Positions 1 through 5,960 of a stretch of 8,545 nucleotides of DNA are shown here, one piece after another. The stretch is from Sphingomonas sp. GTDB taxonomy: Bacteria > Pseudomonadota > Alphaproteobacteria > Sphingomonadales > Sphingomonadaceae. The stretch's first letter is position 1; each line of letters opens with the position of its first letter. Made by a program: the position numbers and the translations under genes. The DNA lies in NCBI GenBank assembly GCA_030146605.1, contig JASLBO010000108.1:1-8545 (forward strand). The letters run 5' to 3'. Below the pieces are notes generated by a model. The model ran no database searches. It had not been told where the DNA came from and was given only the letters and a program-made list of their open reading frames with translations.

Positions 1-1008
1 GGTGCTGCCGCTGAAATCGACTGCGCCGCCGTGCATCCAGTAATCCCGCCAATGCCGGGCGACGGCTGCGGCATCGAGCGCGCCGGGCTGCTGGCGGCTT
101 CGATCGAAGCTCACCGTCACGTCGAGCCGGTCACCGCCCCGGCGAAGCACGCGAAAGCGGTGCGGGCCGACTCGGGTGATCGCGCCGCCGGTTGCCGCGA
201 TTGCCGAGAAATAGCGCGTGTCGTCGAGCCTTCGCTCCGCCACCAGCCGCCCGGGGCCCTGTTCGAGAATATGCGTGCTGTGCGCCTCGTCCCGCGTCCA
301 GTCGGACGGGTCGGGATTGAGCTTCGCCGAAACGCCCGGATAGCGCAGGTCGACGCCGATCCGGCCCTCAGCGACCAGCGGCGAGCGGACCGACACCATC
401 ACCATGTCGCGCGCCGGATGGACCCGCGTCTCGACCGTGACGGGCTGGCCATCGAACACGAAGCTGCTGGTCAGCGATCCCGACCACAAATCGAGCCGCT
501 GACGAGTGTTCGACAAGTCGCTGAACTGCGCCTGCGTCCCGTCACGCCGCAGCAGCGCCAGCCCGACGCGGCCGAGCGAGAAGCGGTGCGGATTTTCGCG
601 CAGCCATTGCAGCGCCGGCCTTTTCTCGATCTCGGCCCAGTCGCGGATCCACGGATAAGGCTGCTCGCCGCGGCCGGGCACCGGCACCATCACCAGCCCG
701 TCGCGTTCGCTATACCCCCTCGGATTGGGAAAGCTGTGCCACGCCCATTGCGCCATGGTCAGCAGCGGCGCGATCGGCGAATATTGCTCGGGAAAGGTCT
801 GCAGGCCGGTGATGTCGGCGGTGAAGCCGAGATTGCCGTTGCCGAGCATCAGCGGTGCGTGGCGATCGACGCGGGTCAGCGTGACGTTGTGCCGGGTGAC
901 CAGCGCCTGCCGGTCGATCGGCTGGGCGACGGCAGGGAAGGCGAGGGCCGCCGCCGCGAGACCGAACAGCGGCCATCGCTTGCCACATTGCGCGAGTCGC
1001 ATCTTCAT
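1..1008 (-). CDS. Exported six-hairpin glycosidase-like protein (N-terminal 336 residues; cut by window edge)
   Basis: This frame is open from the ATG at 1008 to position 1 without a stop, so the C-terminus lies outside the window. Residues 1-28 form a signal peptide with a hydrophobic stretch near 14-27 and an AVA|QP cleavage site, placing the protein in the periplasm or outside. I recognise conserved blocks of a bacterial family usually annotated as six-hairpin (alpha/alpha-barrel) glycosidase-like: TRHN (38-41), LGNGNLGFTADITGLQTFPE (55-74), AQWAWHSFPNP (86-96), WLRENPHRFSLGRVGL (135-150), LDLWSGSLTSSF (172-183) and the VHPARD segment (196-201). This part corresponds to the N-terminal beta-sandwich; the catalytic barrel would follow beyond the edge, so no catalytic residue can be assigned. 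An ATG at 1002 is an alternative start. No strong ribosome site is visible because a palindromic repeat ends 4 bp upstream. It probably belongs to the lldD-oxidoreductase operon. The substrate is unknown. Confidence 0.8.
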   Translation of the reverse strand, partial: MKMRLAQCGKRWPLFGLAAAALAFPAVAQPIDRQALVTRHNVTLTRVDRHAPLMLGNGNLGFTADITGLQTFPEQYSPIAPLLTMAQWAWHSFPNPRGYSERDGLVMVPVPGRGEQPYPWIRDWAEIEKRPALQWLRENPHRFSLGRVGLALLRRDGTQAQFSDLSNTRQRLDLWSGSLTSSFVFDGQPVTVETRVHPARDMVMVSVRSPLVAEGRIGVDLRYPGVSAKLNPDPSDWTRDEAHSTHILEQGPGRLVAERRLDDTRYFSAIAATGGAITRVGPHRFRVLRRGGDRLDVTVSFDRSRQQPGALDAAAVARHWRDYWMHGGAVDFSGST

Positions 1009-1012
1009 TACC

Positions 1013-1094
1013 CGTCACCCCGGCGAAGGCCGGGGCCGGGAGCCACGGGCGGCGCCCTTGGTGGCTCTGGATCCCGGCCTTGGCCGGGATGACG
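1013..1094. repeat. REP-like palindromic repeat in the operon gap
   Basis: Two 34-bp arms (1013-1046 and 1061-1094) are inverted copies of each other, matching at 28 of 34 positions, with a 14-bp spacer. Each arm begins with CGTCAYCCCGGC and contains its own smaller hairpin around the AAGGCCGGG core. This is the style of palindromic repeat scattered in sphingomonad and other alphaproteobacterial intergenic DNA; that attribution is from memory. It fills most of the 117-bp gap between the oxidoreductase stop (1126) and the glycosidase start (1008). In the transcript it would fold into a long stem just before the glycosidase start codon. Confidence 0.85.
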
Positions 1095-1125
1095 GCCAGA
1101 ACAATGTTTCGGTCGAGCGCGCAAC

Positions 1126-2595
1126 CTACGCCTTCTGCATCGTGGGCGGCTGCGTTACCCGATCCTTGTGGCTGGGCATCTTCGGATAATCGGGCCAGTC
1201 GAGCCCGGTCACCATATCGGCGATCTTCACCGGCTGCCCCGTCTCGAAGCATTTGTTCGCCGCCACGCCGATCAGGATCGATGCCGCGCCGCTGCGTTCG
1301 TCCGCCGCACGCAGCATCGGATCCCTGGGCGCATCGGGATCGAAGATGTCGGCGAGCATCACTGCGTCGCCGCCGCCATGCCCGCCCGATCCGGTCCACG
1401 GCTCGAGATCGCGCGGATTGCCGCGCATCGGGATGATGCGCGTCTTGATCCGGTCGCCGTCGCTATGGCCGCTCGCGCCGGCGACGCCCGCCTGCTCGAT
1501 CACGCTGTGTTCCAGCCGCCCCTTGGTGCCGTTGAAGGCGATATTATAGCCTTCCCACGCATTGAAGGCGTTGAGGCTGTAGCTGAGCGTCGTCCCGCCG
1601 GCATAGCCCACCACCACGTTCATCGTGTCTTCGATGTCGATCTCGGGCCGCCAGACGCACTGGTCGCGGAAATAGCCGTCATATTTCTCGTTATCGAGAT
1701 ACAGCGCCTTGAGCGCCGGATCGGCGCCGAGGTCGAAATAGAAGCTGCACTCGGCCTTTTCGGGGCAGGTGCGGCAGCGCTGGTGCGGACCGTCGAGCCC
1801 AAAGCGCCGCGCCATCGCCGGCGTGTAGAATTCGCGCTTGCCCACCGCGCTGACGCTCACCGGCAGGTCGGAAAGCCACCAATTGACCAGGTCGAAATGG
1901 TGCGTCGCCTTGTGCACCATCAGCCCGCCCGAGATCGCCTTGTTCGAGTGCCAGCGGCGGAAATAATCGGCGCCGTGGACGGTGTTGAGCAGCCACTGGA
2001 AATCGACCGACAGCACGTCGCCGATCTCGCCCTTCATCAGCAGGTCCTTCACCTGGCTGCGATAGGGCGAATAGCGATAGTTGAAGGTCACCCGGATGTG
2101 CTTGCCGCTGCGCTTGACCGCGTCGAGGATCCGCTGCGCCTTCGCCGCGGTGGTGGTCATCGGCTTTTCGGTGATGACGTCGCAGCCCGCGTCGAGCGCG
2201 CGCACGACATAATCGTCGTGGAACGCGTCCGGCGTGGTGACGATCACCGCGTCGGGCTTGAGCTCGCGCAGCATCTTGTCGAAATCGGCGGCGAGATAGG
2301 GCTTGGGCGGCGACGCCCCTGCCAGACTGGCCTGCTTCGCCAGATAGTCGAGCCGGCCGGGATTGGTGTCGCACGCCGCGATCAGCTCGCCATGCGCCTT
2401 GTGCGGACCCCAGAGCGCCTGCTGGAACATGCGATTGCGGCTGCCGACGCCGACTGCGACATAGCGCTTGCGCTTGCGCTTGCCCGCCGCGGCCAGGGCC
2501 GGGCCCGCGTCCAGCGCCGCCGCCAATGCGGTGCCCGCCGCCAGTCCGCCGATCACGTCGCGCCGCCCAAGGGCGGGTCCTTCGGGTCGATTCAT
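1126..2595 (-). CDS. Tat-exported Gfo/Idh/MocA family oxidoreductase
   Basis: The 489-residue product resembles NAD(P)-dependent oxidoreductases of the Gfo/Idh/MocA family, which act on sugars or cyclitols. Residues 1-37 look like a Tat signal: twin arginines R11-R12 (GRRDVIGG), an Ala-rich hydrophobic stretch and an Ala-rich cleavage area. A Rossmann fold follows, with VAVGVGSRN (46-54), the acidic end of strand 2 in ACDTNPGRL (74-82), VIVTTPDAFH (117-126) and the signature EKPM (143-146). The C-terminal domain has FNYRYSPYR, HGADYFRRWH, SGGLMVHKATHHFDLVNWW (222-240, putative active-site K229 and H232/H233) and FNGTKGRLE (354-362). Four cysteines (274, 277, 283, 313) form a possible metal site. 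The ATG at 2595 follows AGGGGA at 2602-2607. It lies 50 bp after lldD in the same direction. Export with a bound cofactor is known for Zymomonas glucose-fructose oxidoreductase of this superfamily. The substrate is unknown. Confidence 0.9.
   Translation of the reverse strand: MNRPEGPALGRRDVIGGLAAGTALAAALDAGPALAAAGKRKRKRYVAVGVGSRNRMFQQALWGPHKAHGELIAACDTNPGRLDYLAKQASLAGASPPKPYLAADFDKMLRELKPDAVIVTTPDAFHDDYVVRALDAGCDVITEKPMTTTAAKAQRILDAVKRSGKHIRVTFNYRYSPYRSQVKDLLMKGEIGDVLSVDFQWLLNTVHGADYFRRWHSNKAISGGLMVHKATHHFDLVNWWLSDLPVSVSAVGKREFYTPAMARRFGLDGPHQRCRTCPEKAECSFYFDLGADPALKALYLDNEKYDGYFRDQCVWRPEIDIEDTMNVVVGYAGGTTLSYSLNAFNAWEGYNIAFNGTKGRLEHSVIEQAGVAGASGHSDGDRIKTRIIPMRGNPRDLEPWTGSGGHGGGDAVMLADIFDPDAPRDPMLRAADERSGAASILIGVAANKCFETGQPVKIADMVTGLDWPDYPKMPSHKDRVTQPPTMQKA
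2464..2481. repeat. Three tandem GCGCTT hexamers encoding Lys-Arg repeats
   Basis: Three exact copies of GCGCTT lie inside the oxidoreductase gene. On the coding strand they read as (Lys-Arg)x3, just after the predicted Tat signal cleavage region and before the first Rossmann strand. In-frame gain or loss of a hexamer would change the basic tract without breaking the gene. Confidence 0.75.
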
Positions 2596-2613
2596 CCTCT
2601 ATCCCCTAAGTGC

Positions 2614-2628
2614 CGGACTTTGTGTCCG
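2614..2628. other. Short inverted repeat between lldD and oxidoreductase gene
   Basis: CGGAC and GTCCG flank a 5-base loop in the 50-bp gap between the lldD stop and the oxidoreductase start. There is no T-run, so it is not a convincing terminator. It might be an RNA stability or processing element in the lldD-oxidoreductase transcript, or chance in GC-rich DNA. Confidence 0.3.
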
Positions 2629-2645
2629 TTCTTTCGAAATCTGGT

Positions 2646-3803
2646 TCAACGGTAACCGGTTTCCACCAGCGCGTCTCGGGTAATTTTATCGATGCTGGTG
2701 CAGCCGGTCAGCGCCATTGCGACGCGCATCTCGGCCTCGACCAGCGCGAGCATGTGGCTGACCCCGGCTTCGCCGCGCGCGGCGAGCGCATAGGCCCACG
2801 CGCGGCCGAGCAGCACCCCCTTGGCGCCCAATGCGAGCATCCGCACCACGTCGAGCCCCGAGCGCACCCCCCCATCGGCCAGCACGGTCAGCCGGTCGCC
2901 GACTGCATCGGCGATCGGTGGCAGCGCGCGCGCCGTCGAGGGCACGCCGTCGAGCTGGCGTCCGCCGTGATTCGATACGACGATGCCGTCGGCGCCGATC
3001 TCGGCGGCCGCGCGCGCGTCTTCGGAATCGAGGATGCCCTTGATGATCAGCGGCCCGTTCCAGCGCTCGCGGATGAAGTCGAGGTCGCGCCAGCTCACCG
3101 TCGGGTCGAAATTGCCCCGCATCCATGCGAAGAAATCCTCGAGCCCGCTATTCTTGCCGAGCACCGGCGCGACATTGCCGAGCTGGTGCGGGCGCCCGTG
3201 CAGCCCGACGTCCCATGCCCATGCGGGCCGCTTCACTGCCTGCCACATCCGGCGCAGCCCGCCGGACATGCCGCTCGCCCCGGCCAATCCCGAGCGATAG
3301 TCGCGATAGCGCGATCCGGGGACGGGCATGTCGACGGTGAACACCAGGGCGTTGCACCCCGCGCCGACCGCCTGGTCGAGCAGTTCGCGCATGAAGCCGC
3401 GGTCGCGGATCATGTAGAGCTGGAACCAGAACGGCGCGGTCGTGCCGCGCGCGACTTCGCTCAGCGGGCAGGCGGAGACCGTCGACAGGCAGAAGGGAAT
3501 GCCCGCTTTCTCCGCCGCGCGCGCCGCCTGAACCTCACCACGCCGCGCGTTCATCCCCGCCAGCCCGATCGGCGCCAGCGCGACCGGCATCTTCAGATCC
3601 TGTCCGAACAATGTGGTCGAAAGATCCAGCGAAGAAACGTCGCGCAGGATACGCTGGCGCAGCGCGATTGCGGCGAGATCGTCGACGTTCCGCTTCAGCG
3701 TCACTTCGGCATAGGAGCCGCCGTCGATATATTCGAACAGGAAATGCGGCAGTCGCCGGCGAGCGAGCTCGCGATAATCAAGGGAGGAAGCTGCTCGTCT
3801 CAT
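2646..3803 (-). CDS. lldD: FMN-dependent L-lactate dehydrogenase (alpha-hydroxy acid oxidase family)
   Basis: The 385-residue product should oxidise L-lactate to pyruvate, passing electrons to the respiratory chain from the inner face of the membrane. It aligns by eye along its whole length with E. coli LldD (396 residues): [13 protein letters not shown] (21-33), [13 protein letters not shown] (72-84), [12 protein letters not shown] (107-118), WFQLY (126-130), [14 protein letters not shown] (155-168), NFDPTVSW (231-238), IIKGIL (253-258), [10 protein letters not shown] (277-286) and [12 protein letters not shown] (308-319). Expected flavin/active-site residues are present: Y25, Y130, D158, R165, K255, H279 and R282. 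The start at 3803 matches the E. coli N-terminus in length; an in-frame ATG at 3818 would add five residues overlapping a possible operator, and an open extension up to 3968 overlaps the divergent GH43 gene and is not credible. The SD is weak for either start. It is the first gene of the minus-strand cluster. Another FMN hydroxy-acid dehydrogenase specificity is possible but less likely. Confidence 0.92.
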   Translation of the reverse strand: MRRAASSLDYRELARRRLPHFLFEYIDGGSYAEVTLKRNVDDLAAIALRQRILRDVSSLDLSTTLFGQDLKMPVALAPIGLAGMNARRGEVQAARAAEKAGIPFCLSTVSACPLSEVARGTTAPFWFQLYMIRDRGFMRELLDQAVGAGCNALVFTVDMPVPGSRYRDYRSGLAGASGMSGGLRRMWQAVKRPAWAWDVGLHGRPHQLGNVAPVLGKNSGLEDFFAWMRGNFDPTVSWRDLDFIRERWNGPLIIKGILDSEDARAAAEIGADGIVVSNHGGRQLDGVPSTARALPPIADAVGDRLTVLADGGVRSGLDVVRMLALGAKGVLLGRAWAYALAARGEAGVSHMLALVEAEMRVAMALTGCTSIDKITRDALVETGYR

Positions 3804-3806
3804 CGA

Positions 3807-3818
3807 ATGATATGTCAT
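3807..3818. promoter_or_regulatory. Candidate operator ATGATATGTCAT, GntR-like
   Basis: ATGA and TCAT are inverted around TATG, resembling the short palindromes bound by GntR/FadR-type regulators of sugar-acid and lactate genes. A second inverted repeat, CCATAAAATGG (3820-3830), sits next to it and overlaps the proposed lldD -10 box. No regulator gene is in the window, so this is inference from symmetry and position only. Confidence 0.3.
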
Positions 3819-3915
3819 GCCATAAAATGGAACTTGTAGTCGAGCAACTTTCCGCTGCAAGCTTGGCTGCGGCGCGCGCGAAATGATAGCGCCCAAGGGC
3901 CCGGCAGCGATGGGC

Positions 3916-3924
3916 AGGGGAGAG
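3916..3924 (+). promoter_or_regulatory. Shine-Dalgarno site of the GH43 gene
   Basis: AGGGGAGAG ends 6 bases before the ATG at 3931. It selects that start over the upstream in-frame ATGs at 3883 and 3910, neither of which gives a signal peptide at the N-terminus. Confidence 0.75.
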
Positions 3925-3930
3925 TCTCGA

Positions 3931-5514
3931 ATGTGGAAGTTGGCGGCAATCGGTCTCGCTCTGGCCACCCCGGCAGCGGCGCAGCGCCAGCCGGACTACA
4001 CCAATCCGATCCTCTATGCCGATTATTCCGATCCCGACGTGATTCGCGTCGGGCAGGATTATTACCTCGTCGCCTCCAGCTTCCATTTCTCGCCCGGCAT
4101 CCCGGTGCTCAAGTCGCGCGATCTCGTCCATTGGCGGATCATCGGCCATGTCCTGCCGCGGCTGCCCTTCGGCCCGCTCTACGACATGCCCGGCCCGCAC
4201 ACGCTGACCGACAGGATCTCCAAGCCGATCGGCGGCACCAAATATGCCAGCGGCGTCTGGGCGCCGAGCATCCGCCACCATTCCGGCAAATTCTGGGTCT
4301 ATTGGGCCACCCCCGACGAAGGCGTGTTCATGTCGACCGCCACCAACCCGGCCGGTCCGTGGACCGCGCCCGTCGCGGTCATCGCAAAGCCCGGCCTCGA
4401 AGACCCGTGCCCCTTCTGGGATGAGGACGGCAGCGCCTGGCTGGTCCATGGCAAGGTCGGCGCTGGCCCGCTGATCCTCCACCGCATGCGCCCCGACGGT
4501 ACCGGTGTGCTCGACGAAGGCAAGGTGATCGCCGAGGACAAGGAGAAGCTGCCCGTCCTCGAAGGCCCCAAGCTCTACAAGCGGAACGGCTATTATTACA
4601 TCTGGGCGCCGATCGGCGGGGTCGGCACCGGCCCGCAGGCAGTCGGCCGCGCGCGCGACATCCGCGGCCCCTATGAATGGCGCGTCGTGCTCGAACCCGG
4701 CACCACTCCGATCCAGGGCCCGCACCAGGGCGGCTATGTCGAGACGCCCTCGGGCCAGGGCTGGTTCGCGCATTTCAATTCGACCGGCGCGTTCGGCCGC
4801 ATCGTCCATCTCCAGCCGGTGCGCTGGGCCGACGATTGGCCGCTGGTCGGCCAGCCGATCCCCGACAGGCAATCGGGCCAGCCCGTGCTGAGCTGGCCGA
4901 TGCCGGATACCGGCAATCCCGCAACCGCCGACCGGCTCCAGGATTCGGACGAGTTCGCCGATCGCGCGCTCGGCCTGCAATGGTCGTGGAACCACAATCC
5001 GGCAGACGGCGCGTGGAGCCTCGCGCAGCGCCCCGGCTGGCTGCGGCTCACCGCGCTTCCCGCCGCGCATCTCGTCAATGCGCGCAATACGCTCACCCAG
5101 ATCCTCCAGGGCCCGCGCACGCGGATAACTACACGCCTCGACGTCAGCCGCATGGCCGAAGGCCAGCGCGCCGGCCTGACTCTGTTCGGCGTGCGCCCGA
5201 GCTGGATCGGCGTGGCGCGCAGCGGCGGCGTCAACAGCATCGTCGTAGCGGCGGAAGGCGAGGAGACGACGGGCCGGCGGCTCGCCGGCACCACGATCCT
5301 CCTTGCCGCCGATGTGAGCGAAGGGCAGGCGGTGCGCTATTCGTACAGCCTCGACGGCGGCCGCAGCTTCACGGCGTTCGGCCCGCCGCTCTGGCTGGCG
5401 CGCTTCTCGTGGTGGAAGGGATCGCGTCCCGGCCTGTTCACCTTCACTCGCGGCGCTGCGGCGCAAGGGTCGATCGACGTCGACTGGTTCCGGGTAGCAC
5501 GCGAGGCTCGCTGA
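3931..5514 (+). CDS. Secreted glycoside hydrolase family 43 protein (xylosidase/arabinofuranosidase type)
   Basis: The 527-residue protein starts with a signal peptide ([17 protein letters not shown], cleavage before Q18), so it is exported. Residues about 22-320 form a GH43 five-bladed beta-propeller: [14 protein letters not shown] (25-38) carries the putative catalytic base D34; VWAPSIRHH (109-117); [12 protein letters not shown] (156-167) carries the pKa-modulating D158; and [14 protein letters not shown] (210-223) carries the general acid E211. [13 protein letters not shown] (263-275) and HLQPVRW (293-299) are also typical. Residues about 337-525 look like the C-terminal concanavalin-like beta-sandwich of GH43 beta-xylosidases, which often helps shape the active site. 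The sequence style suggests the subfamily 12 group, but that is from memory. Inverting hydrolysis of beta-xylosyl or alpha-L-arabinofuranosyl ends is the usual activity; the exact sugar cannot be read from the sequence. It is divergent from lldD and monocistronic here. Confidence 0.93.
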   Translation: MWKLAAIGLALATPAAAQRQPDYTNPILYADYSDPDVIRVGQDYYLVASSFHFSPGIPVLKSRDLVHWRIIGHVLPRLPFGPLYDMPGPHTLTDRISKPIGGTKYASGVWAPSIRHHSGKFWVYWATPDEGVFMSTATNPAGPWTAPVAVIAKPGLEDPCPFWDEDGSAWLVHGKVGAGPLILHRMRPDGTGVLDEGKVIAEDKEKLPVLEGPKLYKRNGYYYIWAPIGGVGTGPQAVGRARDIRGPYEWRVVLEPGTTPIQGPHQGGYVETPSGQGWFAHFNSTGAFGRIVHLQPVRWADDWPLVGQPIPDRQSGQPVLSWPMPDTGNPATADRLQDSDEFADRALGLQWSWNHNPADGAWSLAQRPGWLRLTALPAAHLVNARNTLTQILQGPRTRITTRLDVSRMAEGQRAGLTLFGVRPSWIGVARSGGVNSIVVAAEGEETTGRRLAGTTILLAADVSEGQAVRYSYSLDGGRSFTAFGPPLWLARFSWWKGSRPGLFTFTRGAAAQGSIDVDWFRVAREAR

Positions 5515-5562
5515 CACCGGCCGATTGAGCCCGACCCTGCTTTGCGCCAATGGTGCGGTTCC

Positions 5563-5604
5563 GGGCGGCGGCGCGAGCGAAGTCCTCGCCGACGCCCGCC
5601 GCCC
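5563..5604. terminator. Possible bidirectional terminator hairpin between convergent genes
   Basis: In the 105-bp gap between the convergent GH43 and lipoprotein genes, GGGCGGCGG (5563-5571) pairs with CCGCCGCCC (5596-5604), and inside it GCGAG (5573-5577) pairs with CTCGC (5585-5589). The position suits a shared terminator, but there is no T-tract on either side, and GC-rich DNA forms such stems by chance. The rest of the gap shows nothing recognisable. Confidence 0.3.
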
Positions 5605-5619
5605 CGCCTGGGCCTGAGT

Positions 5620-5946
5620 CTATTCCGCCGGCTGCGCCTCGTTGCCGCCGTCGTCGCGCGAGACCCGCGCGGTCATCCCCGTCGCGTCGGCATCGTCCTG
5701 CGTCTGCTCGTCGGCGTCGAGCGCCGGAGCGGCGGGGGCGGGCTCGCTTTCGGTCGAGGCATTGTCGATCCGCGGCGCCGCCGGGGCTTCGGTCGGCACC
5801 ATGGCGGCGGCGTCGTTCTCGACGTCGATCGGCGTCATGCTGCCGGCATTGGCGGTCGGCGCCTCCGCCTCGTCCCGGCCGCCACAGCCGCCGAGTGCCA
5901 GAGCGGCGCCCGCGGCGGCGAGCAATGCGATATGCTTGAGCTTCAT
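5620..5946 (-). CDS. Small acidic lipoprotein, function unknown
   Basis: The 108-residue product begins with a lipoprotein signal peptide: MKLKH, a hydrophobic run (I6-L18) and the lipobox LGGC with lipidated C21. The mature part is low in complexity, rich in Ala, Asp, Glu and Pro, strongly acidic, and probably disordered; it contains no other cysteine and no domain I recognise. The ATG at 5946 has a good ribosome site (GAGGGAGA) upstream, whereas an in-frame open extension upstream runs into the transpeptidase gene and is not needed. The gap to the transpeptidase stop is 14 bp, so the two are almost certainly co-transcribed. A Glu/Asp-rich, membrane-anchored tail beside a peptidoglycan enzyme may indicate a cell-wall accessory role, but this is inference. 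G24 after the cysteine gives no clear inner-membrane retention signal. Confidence 0.8.
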   Translation of the reverse strand: MKLKHIALLAAAGAALALGGCGGRDEAEAPTANAGSMTPIDVENDAAAMVPTEAPAAPRIDNASTESEPAPAAPALDADEQTQDDADATGMTARVSRDDGGNEAQPAE

Positions 5947-5960
5947 TGGAATCTCCCTCT

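Larger units (their letters stand above)
3804..3930. promoter_or_regulatory. Divergent promoter region between lldD and the GH43 gene
   Basis: This 127-bp gap lies between two divergent start codons, so it should carry promoters for both units. For lldD, TTGCTC (complement of 3842-3847) and TATGGC (complement of 3819-3824) are 17 bp apart, a weak sigma70-like pair that would start transcription only about 10 bases before the ATG at 3803. No good promoter for the GH43 gene could be fixed. Its AT-richer stretch (3806-3850) differs from the very GC-rich surroundings, as expected for regulatory DNA. Confidence 0.5.

Noticed and set aside
31..1092. 353-codon plus-strand open frame over the glycosidase gene and the repeat
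   Set aside because: The minus-strand frame carries a signal peptide and conserved family blocks; this frame reads through the palindromic repeat.
1013..1094. Palindromic repeat as a mobile element end or CRISPR repeat
   Set aside because: There is no transposase, target duplication or regularly spaced array; it fits an isolated REP-like unit.
710..1399. 229-codon minus-strand frame crossing the oxidoreductase end, the repeat and the glycosidase start
   Set aside because: It is out of frame with both real genes and only joins them through the repeat.
1168..2655. 495-codon plus-strand open frame opposite the Gfo/Idh/MocA gene
   Set aside because: Composition is typical of an antisense shadow and it has no ribosome site or motif; the minus-strand frame is a clear family member.
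2610..3839. 409-codon plus-strand open frame opposite lldD
   Set aside because: It is a shadow of lldD with no recognisable motif.
3804..3968. N-terminal extension of lldD to an ATG at 3968
   Set aside because: It would overlap the GH43 start and signal peptide, and family members begin near the 3803 position.
3778..5550. 590-codon minus-strand open frame opposite the GH43 gene
   Set aside because: Its translation is rich in Arg, Ala, Asp and Gly without recognisable motifs. The plus-strand frame has a signal peptide, a ribosome site and all GH43 catalytic motifs. Long antisense frames are expected in high-GC DNA.
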